The notes: a model not told the origin generated them from the letters alone. DNA of 64,000 bases from Psilocybe azurescens (GCA_023853785.1 JAJIRX010000751.1:1-64000); one strand, 5' to 3'. Counted from the stretch's first letter, positions 33,517 through 46,015 are shown. Program-made: numbers and translations.

Positions 33517-33890
33517 CTATGAATGTGTCACTGTTGCTGTTGGTAGTGATATGGACGATGCTATTGACATTGTCATTGACGGGCAGCAGCAGACCTTGGC
33601 TTGAGTGGACGAAGAATGTTTATTAGCACGCAGGGCACGAGTAGGGGTCGGGGCACAGCACCTAGAGCGCAGACCGTCGAGATCAGCGAACTCGACTTTC
33701 ACAGTGGTAAACGGCTGCATAAACAGCTGCCTTTGCTCCTAATAACAACATAAAATTTGATTGCATGATACCGAGGAAGAGAACGAAAGTGAGATGCCTC
33801 AGCTTCCTCGGCAGCCTGCTCCGTCTCAGCCTCGATGAGCCGCTGCTTGCTCTGCTCCGCCCGGGACGCATGCATTTGCTCGAGTGCCAT
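33517..33890 (-). CDS. Small coiled-coil protein, tentative
   Basis: The start at 33890 gives MALEQMHASRAEQSKQRLIE and ETEQAAEEAEASHF, an amphipathic helix rich in Glu, Gln and Ala. After a probable intron (GTATCA ... TGCAG at about 33775-33715) a second stretch reads PFTTVKVEFADLDGLRSR. The two do not join in phase as written. It resembles a small structural subunit but I cannot name it. Confidence 0.3.
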
Positions 33891-34148
33891 TTATCAAGTA
33901 TCAGTCATGTTCGTTCGTTAGAAGTTGTCGTAATAAATCAAAGCGAGCGGGATAGGGGAGAGCAGTGCGGAATAGAATACGAGTTGCAGCCAGGTAAAAA
34001 GTAAAAAAAGCACAAGGGACCGCGCGAGGAATGAAATTTCCACGAAAATCGTTACGCGTGACGTGACCATGCGTGTCAGTGATGTCATGTCGCTCTTCAC
34101 GCGTCCGATCCTCACCTTGACTCTCACAATGCGTCTCCTCCCACAACA

Positions 34149-35644
34149 ATGATCCAAGCCAAAATCCAAGAAGCCGTCACCCTCAAAAAGCTGCTTGATG
34201 TTAATACACACTCCGACTGACTGACTCTCTTCTTCCTCGTCGCGTGCAGCCATCAAAGAGCTCATCACCGACGCCAACTTTGAGTGCAACGAACAACGAA
34301 GAAGGCATCGTTCTGCAAGCCATGGAAAACTCGCACGTCACGCTCGTCTCCATCAAGTTCGGTTCCCCGGGTTCATGCGTCACCGCTGCGACCGCCCCAT
34401 GCTACTGGGCGTGAACCTAACGTCTCTGACAAAGGTACTCAGGTGCGCAAAAGTCGATGATATATGCACGTTAAAGGCCGCGGACGAGGCGGACGTGCTG
34501 AATCTGGTGTATGAAGCGAAGAGTGCGTTATTTTTTCTGCGTTTTTATTTATTTTTGCGTTTATCTGGCATGGGCGCGTCACGTCCTTTCCTTATTTTCG
34601 CTCCTTTCCCCCTCCTCTCCTCTCTCCCTCCCTCACCCATCTAATCTTCCTCCCCCTAGACTCTGACCGCATCGACGAATACGACATGAAGCTCATGGAT
34701 ATCGATGCTGACACCCTCATCATCCCCGAGACCGAATACGACGCGCGCGTCACGCTCCCCCTCGTCCGAGTTCACGCGCATCGTGCGCGACCTCTCCCCA
34801 GCTTGGCGAGAGCGTGCGCATCGAGGTCTCCAAGCAGGGCGTGCGGTTCACGAGCGACGGCGAGGTGGCGAATGGGAGCGTGATATTGCAGCAGAGCGAC
34901 TGGGGGCATGTGAGCGAGGGCACGATTAAGCCGAAAGTGGAGGAGGGCGCGGAGGGGAATGGGGAGGGGGGGATGAGGAGGCTAAGGAGGAGGTGGACGG
35001 GGAGGAGGGAAGTGGGAAGAATGCGAAAAAGCCAACGATCAAAAAGGAAAAGGCTGACGAGGACATTGAGATGGTCGAGGACGACGATGAGGACGACGAA
35101 GAGTTGTTCAAGCCCAAGGCGGACGACGACGACGACGACGACGGGGATAACAAGAAGCGGAAGAAGAAGGTGCGTTGCGTTGCTTTTCTTTATTCTTTCC
35201 CTTTTCTTGCCATATTAACACCCTTTCCCTTTCGTCCTCACAGGCAAACGGCTCCTCCAAACCCTCCAAAAAGCCAAAACCTCCCCCCAAAAATCATTCA
35301 AGTCCAAAGGCAAAGCCAAGTCGTCTGCTGAAGACGACGACGACGACAATAGCGTCCCCGCAGACGTCGGCATCGAGATGAACCAGCACGTCCCGCTCGC
35401 CTTCTCCCTCAAATACCTCGTCAACTTCTTCAAGAGCGCGTGTTTTAGCGGCAAGGTGCAGTTGTTGATGAGCAATGATGTGCCGTTGTTAGTGGGTTTT
35501 CTTTTCTTTCTTTCTTTTTACCCTGCTTTGCTTTTTAGTTTTTCGGGACGTTACTGACATGCGTTTCTGTTTCTGCAGGTCGCATACGACTTTACCAAGG
35601 GATACATCCGGTATTACCTCGCGCCCCATATCGGCGACGACTAG
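34149..35644 (+). CDS. Proliferating cell nuclear antigen (PCNA), DNA sliding clamp
   Basis: A ring-shaped processivity factor for replicative polymerases. Exons: 34149-34200 (MIQAKIQEAVTLKKLLD), 34250-34522 (ELITDANFEC ... MENSHVTLVSIKF ... GVNLTSLTKVLRCAKVDDI), 34660-35169 (EYDMKLMDIDADTL, SSEFTRIVRDLS, VRIEVSKQGVRFTSDGE), 35244-35491 (VGIEMNQHVPLAFSLKYLVN) and 35579-35644 (VAYDFTKGYIRYYLAPHIG). About 130 residues of Lys/Glu/Asp-rich sequence lie between SVILQQSD and VGIEM, where animal PCNA has a short loop. The reading frame is broken at 34371, 34757, 34798, about 34965 and about 35290, all at homopolymers. It is also broken by a 7-bp duplication (34287-34293 repeated at 34294-34300), and intron 1 lacks its GT by one base. 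Either it is a decayed copy or base errors are frequent. Confidence 0.9.
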
Positions 35645-38390
35645 AGAGCAAGGTTGGACGCATTAATCCCAATGCCCCGCTGGCGCAACAAAACGCAAAG
35701 CCACCCCCGCCGAAATAAAAATTCCTTTTTATAGTGTACTCACAAGTCCGTTATCGTGTCGCAGTGTCTCGATTTCTTCCTTCCTTCTTGAATTTGAGTC
35801 TGCAGTAGTCTACTCGATATTTCCGTTTTTCTTTCTTGTTCGATGTTTTTTTCTTCTTGAATCATCGTCGTCTTTTTCCGTTCATCGGCATCTTCTCTTT
35901 TTCATCATCATCGTTTTCCGAGTTGTAGTCTGAGTCCGAGTCCGTCCGTCCTTGATTCCCAGGGCAGCGTGTCTTCTTCCTTCCTTCTTGTACAATACTC
36001 TATATACTTACGATTACTTGCTTATCCGACTTTTTTGTTTCAATGCCCAATGCCCAATGTTCGCGTTGTGTTCGTCTTTGGACGTTTTGTGTCTTTGCCT
36101 TCGACGTATGGTGTTCATCAGTCACGATTTCAATTATGATCGCTCTTGACATGTTCAAATGCAATTCGAGACGATGGGATGTGTATAGGTTCGGGTATGA
36201 TTATGATGTGATGCCTGCGCACTTCAGGTTCATGCTCGTGTTTAGATCAGGTTTGGATTTGGATTTTTGGCGAGGTGGGATGTACAAGCTTCAAGTATCG
36301 CGATGAGTCATGTTATGGCGGAAAAAACTTTCACAAAGGTGAAGCAATTGAGGTGAAGACACTTGCCCGCCATTTACTGGGTGGAAATGGTAATAGGTCA
36401 TCTCTGGCTGTGCATGGAATCTGACCGTTTCCCGCTTATCCACATGCGTCACTCGTCGCACCCATTTCACTCTTTCACAATTCACTTCCCCTTTCGAGAT
36501 TATGTCCGGCCAATGCATGAATCATTTGCTTTCGCTCCCGCTCATCTCATGTAAATATCACATTCTTATTGTTGTTTCCACATGCTCATTCTCTTCCTTG
36601 ATCCCATATTAATTTCTCTGCTCTTCTCGTCTCAATTTCTCCGTATATTCATGACTCATTCTACATACTTGGATGGTATAAATATTGCCCCGTTGTAGCG
36701 TAGAAAATCAGTTCAATCCATCCCTCTTTTTGACTCGTTTTCGCTCTCTATCTCGTCTTCTAATCTTGCTAATGACAAGATTAATTCTTATTACATTACT
36801 TGCATACATAGCAGTCTACGGAACCCTCCTGAGTAAATGGAGTTTATTTTTGTTCACCTTTCGAACTCACAACGTCTCACGACGTTTCGATGTATTTGTA
36901 ATACCATTAACAAAAGTTGAGGGCCTACAACCGACGGCCGAGAGAAAGAAAAGCAAATATAGAGAACAGTAAGATGATGACCATAAGACATAGACAAGCG
37001 ATGACTTAGGTGCAAGACAAAACATGTTCCGCAAAATGGGACGTGGTTCTTTTGAAAATAGCTGAGATGGCTCAGCGAAGATTCCCTGGGTGCCTATAAA
37101 GGTATTCAGGATAACAAAAATAGGAGATCAAACCGAGAACTAACCAATCCGTGAAACCAGCTTATGAAATTAGGGGAGGAATGATCACACAACGGGAGAC
37201 CTATATGCAGACAAGAAATCGACAGACTTGCCTCTATTTTAAACGTATGGCCCTAAGGACGGTCAGATCAATTATATGACTTGGTATGCAGGGCACAAAG
37301 ACGACGGCTCTGAGTATCTTTTAACCATTGAGAGTTGGGAACTGAAATTTGGAGCAGGTGCCTGGGTTCGGATATGTTATCGACAAGCGTAAGATGAATT
37401 GTAATTCAAAGTGTGAAATAAAAAAATTTACAAGAAAGCACGAGAGCGGAAGAATAGACCACATGCGATGTCATTTCATGTAGAAACCAAAAGCTTCAAC
37501 CGAGAAGCTTACTTCTGATGCAAACTTTGAGCTAGGACGCAACGAAAGACATCCCATGATATAGAACGAGGCACACATCGACAGAGGCTTTGAAAGTCCA
37601 GGTGCAGGAGCTCTAGTTATCAATGAGGCTTGTTAGAAGTAAAAATCGGGAGAGTGAAACGAGAGATCACAAAATTTCAAGCAAACTTTCAATACTGCCA
37701 ATTATAGACAACTATCGAGATGTGCATTAGAGGTATATGAGCGAAGAGAGTATGACAGAGGTCCATTGATGACCAGGGAGAGAACAGTAGACGTTGGTTG
37801 TGATGGTATACCTGGTTTGATACATCAGGTCCCATTTTCGTCTCCCTTTCATCTGATAATGAATGCGGCGGCTTTCTGCGGGACATCAGGTAATTAACGT
37901 CGTAGATAACATACCAAAGTCGTACAGGCCTCAACTGTTTCCGTAGATCCTGCTTTGACCTCTCCTACAAGAGCATCGAGACTGGATGCCAATTTCGTTG
38001 CCTTTGCCGGATACAAATGCATATCTTCGAATGACAGGGTAGTTCAGTAACGACTGGGTGCGGATGAGAAAGTAAATATGAGAAAACTACATGTAGGATA
38101 GGAGACGAAGATGACCTTGAGTTATTGGGCTCACCAGGCGCAGATAATCTTGGGCGAAGATGGGATAAAAGAAAGAAATAAGGTTAAAAAAAGAGCAAAG
38201 ATATCAAAAGGAGGCCCGGAAAGGACAGAAAATAGCAAAATCGGCGACGCGAAGGAAACGTGTAGAAGACGAACATTGCTTCCAATGCATACACTGCACT
38301 GCTCAGCCACCCACCGAACCACGGACCAGACAGGGACAAGGAACGTACATCGTGAAAAGTAACTTCACACGGCTCTTAGAGCTTAGAGCC
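35645..38390. other. Long intergenic stretch
   Basis: Downstream of PCNA the DNA is T-rich for 300 bp, as expected of a terminator region. 36780-36870 (plus) has a short frame that starts MTRLILITLLAYIAVYG, a possible single-helix peptide with no other support. A TATAAATA box is at 36678. The rest shows nothing coding. Confidence 0.4.
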
Positions 38391-38946
38391 TCATAGGACA
38401 GCGGCCATGACCCACTCGACATTCTCGTCGTCGTAGCGCACCCCATTTCTCTCCAGGGTCTCTATCCACTCTTCTTTCGCCGCACGGACGTCTCCGTTTC
38501 CATTTCTCTTTTCATCACCCTCCTCTCCGTATCCAGAAAAGAAACCCAGACTCGCAAGGAGCTCATCCATCGGCTGCCTTGAACGCCTCGACGACGGCCT
38601 TGCCTGTGTAACGGTACTTCAGCTCGGCTGGGGAGAGCGCGGGATTGGTCGAGGTAGTCAGGTGGAGGAGCGTACTCGAGACAAATGGGACAGATCTAGG
38701 AGAGGGTTATGGACGGTGCCGATGCGCGGAAGGGCAACAGAGTCCATAGGAGCGCAGAGATGAGTCGGGGCCAAGGACACTTCTGGGCCCAGCTCGATGA
38801 CTAAGCCAGCACTGGAGAAGAGGGGTAGCGCAGATTCAGTGGGATAGACTGGGCGGAGGAGCACGGCAACGACCAGGCGGTGCCGTTGGGATCGAAAGAG
38901 AAGTAGTGGTTCTCAGAGCCCAGTAGGGTAGGGGTGTATACGATCT
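38391..38946 (-). CDS. Conserved-looking hypothetical protein, C-terminal part
   Basis: After a splice acceptor at 38947-38952 (CTGCAG on the minus strand) the frame reads LLGSENHYFFSFDPNGTAW and LPCSSAQSIPLNLRYPSS. It shifts near 38800 to LVIELGPEVSLAPTHL, near 38660 to NPALSPAELKYRYTGKAVVE, and near 38575 to MDELLASLGFFSGYGEEGD, ending VRYDDENVEWVMAAVL and stop at 38391. Each piece is strongly protein-like and their order is natural, so this is one gene with three frame breaks. Exons upstream of 38946 must exist (38960-39200 has candidates) but were not resolved. No family name or function is known to me. Confidence 0.5.
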
Positions 38947-39783
38947 CTGCAGATCAACATATCATCGTCGCTGGCAGGGATTCTTGCAGGTCAGGCGTGG
39001 GTGCTGAGGACTGAGGGGGCAGGAAGAGGGAGGTGAGTGTCCGCGCAACACTGATAGGGTGCAAGTGCGACCACATTGCGCAGATCTTGGCTGGTGCGGG
39101 TATATGTGTCATGGAATGAGCACGACATGGGGGCGACAGTCATAACACACACGAGGCTCCGTTGGGTTAGGGTTTTAAATGATCCCACCTCTTTCGGACC
39201 GTGCGGTCGGTGAAATCTGACCAATTTTCTTGTCTCGGAATCTTCCGCTGCCAGGGCCGAGGTTGGTGACAGTCGCTAAGTTATCTTAGGATATAGGAAC
39301 AAAAAGATACGTTGGGAAGAAAAGAGACGAAAGGAAACAGAGGTCATATCATCGATCGACGACCAGAGCAACTTCATAATCGTAGGCAACTCCTGAAGGC
39401 AATGAGCAGAACAGAGTGTCGGCAAGTTCAATAAAGAGAGATTGAGCGAACCTCACAGCCGTGATGGGATGTGGGGGGGAAGAGTGGGGAAATGAATCGT
39501 GGGCGATTCGTGGCAATGTTCTTCTATCGATACAATCACAGATCTTTCACACGCGCGAGCCACACTACGTCCCGATCTCATCGTTCCCACACATATGCAC
39601 AGGATGCCATCCAACACGAGAAACTCGGGGCCTCGATCAATGTTCGGGTTCCTCCTCCGCTTCAGATAATAACCAATTGTCGCTGTAAAGAGTACTAGGC
39701 CCTTCCGTGTGAAATTTTAGGTCCATGCAGCATGTCATACATCCCGCCTCGAGGCTCGAGACATCGATTCCTTGGCCTTAACG
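38947..39783. other. Region between divergent genes
   Basis: It should hold the 5' exons of the minus-strand gene ending at 38391 and the promoter of the NLR gene starting at 39784. A run of short minus frames at 38991-39224 may be one of those exons. No clear regulatory element was seen. Confidence 0.35.
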
Positions 39784-42700
39784 ATGACTTCCTCCGCAGA
39801 AGAACCACCTTTGAGGCTGCTTGCGCTAGGTAGAGTATATGCTTCCGTTTGTACTCTCTCACCGATAGAGTCGCTAACTAGTAAACTCTGAACAGATGGC
39901 GGTGGGATTCGCGGACTTTCGGAACTGCTCATGATCAAAGAAGTTATGCACAGGCTGATGGTTGAGGAGAACGCGAAACGGAAGAAGGACGGTCAAGAAC
40001 CTCTTAGCGGACTCCCGAAGCCGTGCGATTACTTCGATCTGATTGGTGGTACTAGTACTGGAGGGTGCGTTGCGTTATACATCTACAATCATCTCATATT
40101 ACTCCAACGTTACATGAAAATTTGTATATTACAGGATAATTGCTTTAATGCTTGGGCGTCTTCGGATGGATGTAGACATGGCAATAGATCACTACGATGA
40201 TCTGGCGAAACAAGTCTTCTCTGATATGAAACGATGGGGAGACGGGAAAATTCAAAGCGAAAAAACTCGAAGCAGCGATGAAATCTGTCGTGAAGACCGT
40301 AACTGGTGATTCCGAATCACCCTTATTAGAAGGTGATCAAGCTGGAGACTGCCGAACGTGAGTATATTACTTACTCTTTCATGCATTTGGATTTTGAATT
40401 CGAAGACATATTAGCTTCGTCTGCGCCAAAGAAGCGCCCACAATATGGACATTCCAGTGCTTTTCAGGACATACCAGTCTCGTGAAACACATTCAAATTG
40501 CAAAATTTGGGAGGCCGCTCGAGCGACATCTGCAGCACCCACCTTCTTTAAGCGCATTGAAATTGGGCGGAACCAGCCTTTCATCGACGGTGGACTAGGC
40601 CAAAATAATCCGAGTCAGGTGGTACTGGAAGAGGCCAAGGTCCTATTTGGCGCTCGTCAAATCGGGTGCTTGGTGAGCATTGGTACTGGACAGGCCGAGG
40701 TAATCGGGATCAAGAGACCTGGATTATTCCAGCAGATTATACCAACAGACGTCATCGATGCGGCTAAAGGCAATTACCACTGACTGTGAAAATACACACC
40801 AAGAAATGTTGCGTCGTTTTGCCAACTTGTCGAACACTTATTTTCGACTAAATGTCGGGCAAGGGATGCAGGGAATAGAAGATTTCGAATGGGAGAAACT
40901 GAGCAATGTGGAGGCTCATACGATGCAATATATGAAGAAGGAAGAGGTCGGCTGAAAAGCTTGCCTTGTTGGTTAGAGCAATCAGAGTCCCGAGAGCGCA
41001 GCTTCTACTTGAGCAACTCAGTAAGGAAGAATCACTCTTGTAGATCTACATAGTAATCTAATCTTGTCACCCTAGTTTCTCCTAGGCCTCCAAATGAATT
41101 AGTTCAACATGTCAGAGAACGCATAAGCGTTGTCCGCTTCCTGTGGAATCATTTATAGGACGAAAGGAAATCCTTGATAAGATGCGCAAATACTTTGAGT
41201 TAGGCGGTGATTCTCGGCGTGTCTTTGTCTTGCACGGCCTAGGGGGTTCTGGAAAGACCCAACTTGCTTTCAAATTTGTGCAAGAATCATCCACCCGGTA
41301 TGGTTCTACTATCTGTAAAATCATGACTAGCAATAATTTACATTTTACATTTTCAGTTTCTGCGATGTGTTCTATGTTGATGCGACCAATAAACAAACTA
41401 TTCAAACAGATCTCAAGGCCATCACTCCAGAAAATACAGAGCGATCAGTAGATGCAAGTCTCCGTTGGCTTGCAAGCCAGAGCAAAGGAAACTGGCTTCT
41501 CTTCTTTGACAACGCAGATGATGTCAACTTGAAGCTGAATAAATTCTTTCCTCAGTGTCGATCTGGCAACATCCTAGTTACAACACGTAACCGAGAGCTT
41601 CGCCTTCTCTCTGCAAAAGATGCAGATGTAAAAGTTGGTGCGATGGAGCATGAAGATGCCAAAAATCTGCTACTGCATCAGGCTCGGGCAGAAGAGAGCG
41701 ATGAAAATAAAGTGCTGGCAGCAGCAATTGTACAGGTTCTTACTCTCATTTTTGGTTTCTTTAGAAAACACTTTCAATCTAAAGCATGAGACAGGAACTC
41801 CATTACTTTGCTTTGGCTATTTCCCAAGCTGGGGCTTACATTCATTGCCACTTGTCATTAAGCCAATATCAAGAACTCTATCGACGTTACCATGACAAAT
41901 TGTTACAGAGTGAGGAGTTCCAAGGAGAGGATCCATATGAACAAGCAGTGTATGCGACATGGAGACTGAGCTATAACAGACTTGACACATCAGCAAGATC
42001 TTTGCTTCAAATTTTCTCAATGCTACATCACGAAGGAATTTCAGAGAAAATGTTTGAAAAGGCAGCATTGTCTGAAATACAACTGGAGGACTCTGAACTA
42101 CAAAACAAAGTGATGGAGTTGTTGAACCAGCTTGGAAAAATAGGTCCAGACTGGTCATGGGGCTTTGGGCAGGCCATCAATCGCCTGTGTTCATATTCGC
42201 TCATTGAATATGATGATCAAAATCACACATACAGCATTCATCCACTGGTACAACAGTGGAGTCGTAGCACTATGGACAAAAACAGACAACTGATGCAGAA
42301 ATGTGTACTCATTATCATTGGCTTATCAATTTCTTGGTTATTTGATGACAAAGACTACAAGTATCGACGCACACTTTTGCAGCATATCTCCAGCTCCAAA
42401 GCCTCAGTTGACCCAGAACAGATGATGCCTTCAATTTTAGGTCGTATAGCACTTGTGTACTTTGAACAGGGGCAGTGGAAGGAAGCAGAGGCACTTGAAG
42501 TGGTGGCGATGGAGAAGAGGAAGCAGCTGCTTGGCAACAATCATCCTGACACACTCACAAGCATGGCCAATCTTGCAGGCACATACTGGAATCAGGGGCA
42601 GTGGAAGAAAGCAGAGACACTTGAGGTGGTGGTGATGGAGAAGAGGAAGCAGCTGCTTGGCAATGATCATCCTGACACACTCACAAGCATGGGCAATCTT

Positions 42701-43899
42701 GCAGCCACATACAGGAAGCAGGGGCTGTGGAAGAAAGCAGAGGCACTTGAAGTGGTGGTGATGGAGAAGAGCAAGTGGCTGCTTGGTGATGATCATCCTG
42801 ACACACTCATAAGCATGACCAATCTTGCAGCCACATACTCAAACCAGGGGCAGTGGAAGGAAGCAGAGGCACTTGATGTGGTGGTGATGGAGAAGAGGAA
42901 GCAGCTGTTTGGCAATGATCATCCTGACACACTCACAAGCATGGGAAATCTTGCAGCCACGTACAGAAACCAGGGGCAGTGGAAGGAAGCAGAGGCACTT
43001 GAAATGGTGGTGATGGAGAAGAGCAAGCAGCTGCTTGGTGGTGATCATCCTGACACACTCACAAGCATGGCCAATCTTGCAGCCACATACAGGAACCAGG
43101 GGCAGTGGAAGGAAGCAGAGATGCTTGAGGTGGTGGTGATGGAGAAGAGGAAGCAGCTGCTTGGCAATGATCATCCGAACACGCTCATGATCATGGCCAA
43201 TCTTGCAGCCACATACAGGAAGCAGGGACTGTGGAAAAAAGCAGAGGCACTTGAGGTGGTGGTGATGGAGAAGAGGAAAGCGGCTGCTTGGTGATGATCA
43301 TCCTGACACACTCATAAGCATTGGAAATCTTGCAGGCACATACTGGAACCAAGGGCTGTGGAAGGGAAGCAGAGGCGCTTGAGGTGGTGGTGATGGAGAA
43401 GAGCAAGCAGCTGCTTGGCAATGATCATCCTGACACACTCACAATCATGGCTAATCTTGCAGCCACATACAGAAACCAGGGGCAGTGGAAGGAAGCAGAG
43501 GCACTTGAGGTGGTGGTGGTGGAGAAAAGGAAGCAGCTGCTTGGTGATGATCATCCTGACACACTCACAAGCATGGCCAATCTTGCAGCCACATACTGGA
43601 AGCAGGGGCAGTGGAAGAAAGCAGAGGCACTTGAGGTGGTGGTGATGGAGAAGAGCAAGTGGCTGTTTGGCGATGATCATCCTTCCACACTCACAAGCAT
43701 GGCCAATCTTGCAGCCACATATGGGAAGCTGGGCAAGTGGAAGGAAGCCAAGATGCTTGAGGTGGTGGTGATGGAGAAGAGGAAGCAGCTGCTTGGTGAT
43801 GATCATCCTGATACAGTCACAAGCATAGCCAATCTTGCAGCCACATACAGAAAGCAGAGGCAGTGGAAGGAAGCAGAGGCACTTGAAAGGCGGTGGTGA
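39784..43899 (+). CDS. Patatin / NB-ARC / TPR NLR-like receptor
   Basis: A three-part receptor. Start at 39784; exon 1 (39784-39829) splices to 39896-40064 and then to 40135. Patatin-like phospholipase: LALDGGGIRGLSELLMIKE (oxyanion GGGIRG), FDLIGGTSTGG (nucleophile elbow G-T-S-T-G) and FIDGGLGQNNPSQ (Asp of the Ser-Asp dyad, about 40580). NB-ARC: FIGRKEILDKM, P-loop VFVLHGLGGSGKTQLAF (about 41220), Walker B NWLLFFDNADD, GNILVTTRNREL. A helical linker follows, then 12 TPR units of 42 residues (42454-43880). Single-base frame breaks near 40258, 40435, 40756, 40932, 41130 and 43276 interrupt it, most at short homopolymers; the 41.8-43.3 kb exon is open over 500 residues. By family: TPRs sense, NB-ARC oligomerises, patatin hydrolyses lipid. 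Likely role: non-self recognition or regulated cell death. Confidence 0.85.
42454..43880 (+). repeat. Twelve tandem 126-bp TPR-coding units
   Basis: A unit starts about every 126 bp (for example 42470, 42596, 42722, 42848, 42974, 43100, 43226). Each encodes QGQWKEAEALEVVVMEKRKQ then LLGNDHPDTLTSMANLAATY. Units differ mainly at a few fixed sites (R/Y/S after AATY, E/K in WKEA/WKKA, KRKQ/KSKQ/KSKW, N/D/G before DHPDT). The remaining DNA is almost unchanged, including silent sites. Confidence 0.92.
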
Positions 43900-44689
43900 T
43901 AGAAAAAAGGAAGCAGTGAAACCCTCCCAAGCATGGCTAATATAATGTATTGCAACAATCTCCATCACAAAACTTCAGCAAACTTGTTGTTCATTCCTTT
44001 TCTGTATATTTTCATTCTACCTACTGTGATATTTATACAGTGCTCATCTCTCCTATGTTAAATCAGTCTGTTGATACTTTTTACCTTTCACTGTTTGCTT
44101 GTCTTCTGTTGAGCATCTATATCATAGCCATGAACACTGTAACAACACACAGTGAACTCAACCAGAACCTCCTGTAACAATTTATACCCCACTTACTCGG
44201 TCTCTATAGCTGTGATGCTCCCCACTGTTTCTTAATTTTATTTAAATGGAAGGGAGATGTGGTGATAATCAGATGGCACTGATCTAGCTTGCACTTTTCC
44301 AATTCAGATGCCCAATCACATGGCAGTGAAGATAATATTCAATATCCACTGCCATGAGTTCTTCAATAAATCTGAGTTGACTATGTACTGTGTTTGAATA
44401 GCAAAAGACAAACCATGGCATTGTATGCCTAGGCATCCTGTTGGCCCATTCAGCTGTTCAGGGTACTATATTGTGAGTGCCAGCCAAAGTTCATGTGTAT
44501 TATGAGTGTTCCCTTTGAGAAAGCAAAAGGAATTGTTCCCAGAACAACATGTGAGGGCTCTCTCAAAAACACAAACTGGACTTGTAAACCCCTTGCATTT
44601 TCAAATGGCTCACACAACATCAAGAGTTTGAGTTCAAGCATGAACACCATTATCATTAGGCTACTGCACAGGTACAGCCTATCCATATG

Positions 44690-44965
44690 GGTTGTGGGTA
44701 GGGGTACTTGCGGGTTAGGGTATGGATACGCATTTGCATACCCGCGACCTTCAAAACGAGCCCAAAAACCTGATTTTTGGACTAGATCTGAGGGAGATAT
44801 AGTCAAATTTATCAAAAATAGCGAATTTGACAACATCTCCTTTGTTTCTGGGCTGATTTTCATGTTCTTGAGCTTGTTTTGACAGGTAAACCCGTGCGGG
44901 CCACGGGTATAGGTCCTCACGGGTAAGTTACAGGTAGGCGCCCCAGATACCCGAGGGTTACCCAT
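44690..44965. repeat. Possible MITE with GGGTA-rich inverted ends
   Basis: The left end ATGGGTTGTGGGTAGGGGTA then CTTGCGGGTTAGGG is a loose inverted match to the right end (CACGGGTAAG ... ACCCGAGGGTTACCCAT). Such GGGTACCCG-type ends are seen in hAT-like fungal MITEs. Arms are imperfect and no target duplication was found. Confidence 0.35.
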
Positions 44966-46015
44966 GCAGTTGCCTAGTTATCATGAGCACAGGCTCTGCT
45001 GATCAAATGAAAATTCTACATTCAATCATATCTGTTTCATTCAGAATAGCTTGGAGCTTGTAGACACCTTTTGAAACACTATAACCTGTGTTCTCAATAG
45101 TATTGAAGGAGGATTGTCAAGTGTCATTACATTTCTGTAACAAAAACTCCCAATTTTTAAAGTCTTGCTGGTTGGAGGTTGGTTCTTTCCTGCCATAATG
45201 TCAAGTTTCAATCACAGTGTAATACTCTATGAACTACTCTGTTCACTATAATAATTCAAATTGTGCAGAAGAGCTTGTCCTGATCAGCTCATGTTCACTT
45301 TTCCAGTAGAAACTATGAATCAGTTATTAGTACTACCTGTAAAGTAGTAGGTTCTTTTGCTTGGATAAAATTTTGCGGATTTGAGTATTCCAATGTTTCA
45401 AGGATATAATAAGGATGTCCCATGCCAAATATTAGTGAAATCGGCAGTCCTGTTCTCGAGATATGAAGGGGGAGGGGCAGGAGAAAGGGTACATACAAGA
45501 TATTCAAATCTGGCTCACCGACTTAGAATTTTGTATCCACATACTCTTATGAACTCCCTGATTATAGAAAAGTATGTTTTGTAGATGGTGAACCCAAACT
45601 GAATATCTTTGGATGGAGGGGGGAAGGCTAGATACTGTTGTGTTCCAAAGATATTCATCATCAACTTTGGGGATTCCAAAACTAGTTCCCCATAGTCAGG
45701 GACATGTCAGGAGTCCATTACAATCATTTTTGAAAGCTTCTCATGTGTGTTGAATATTTTCAGACAGGGGGAGGAGGACATCAATGGTCAGTGGTGTTGA
45801 AAATATTCATGTGATTGTTGAGAGGCTAATAAATAATCATTTTGTGAATGAATAGGCTAGGAATACATATTCCATGTGTTTTTGAGTGTGGGGAGATGCT
45901 CCCGAGGAATACAAGGATAGTGGTATTGGAAGGCAGAAGGCAGAGGCAGAGGCAGAAGGCAGAAGCAGACTCAGAAGGTGGAAGCAGACTCAGAATGCAA
46001 AACATAGGTCAGACC

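Noticed and set aside
42315..43968. Long minus-strand frames opposite the TPR array (LLPLLHHHHLKCLCFLPLPL repeats)
   Set aside because: Mirror frames of the 126-bp repeat; they follow the TPR period exactly and have no independent support.
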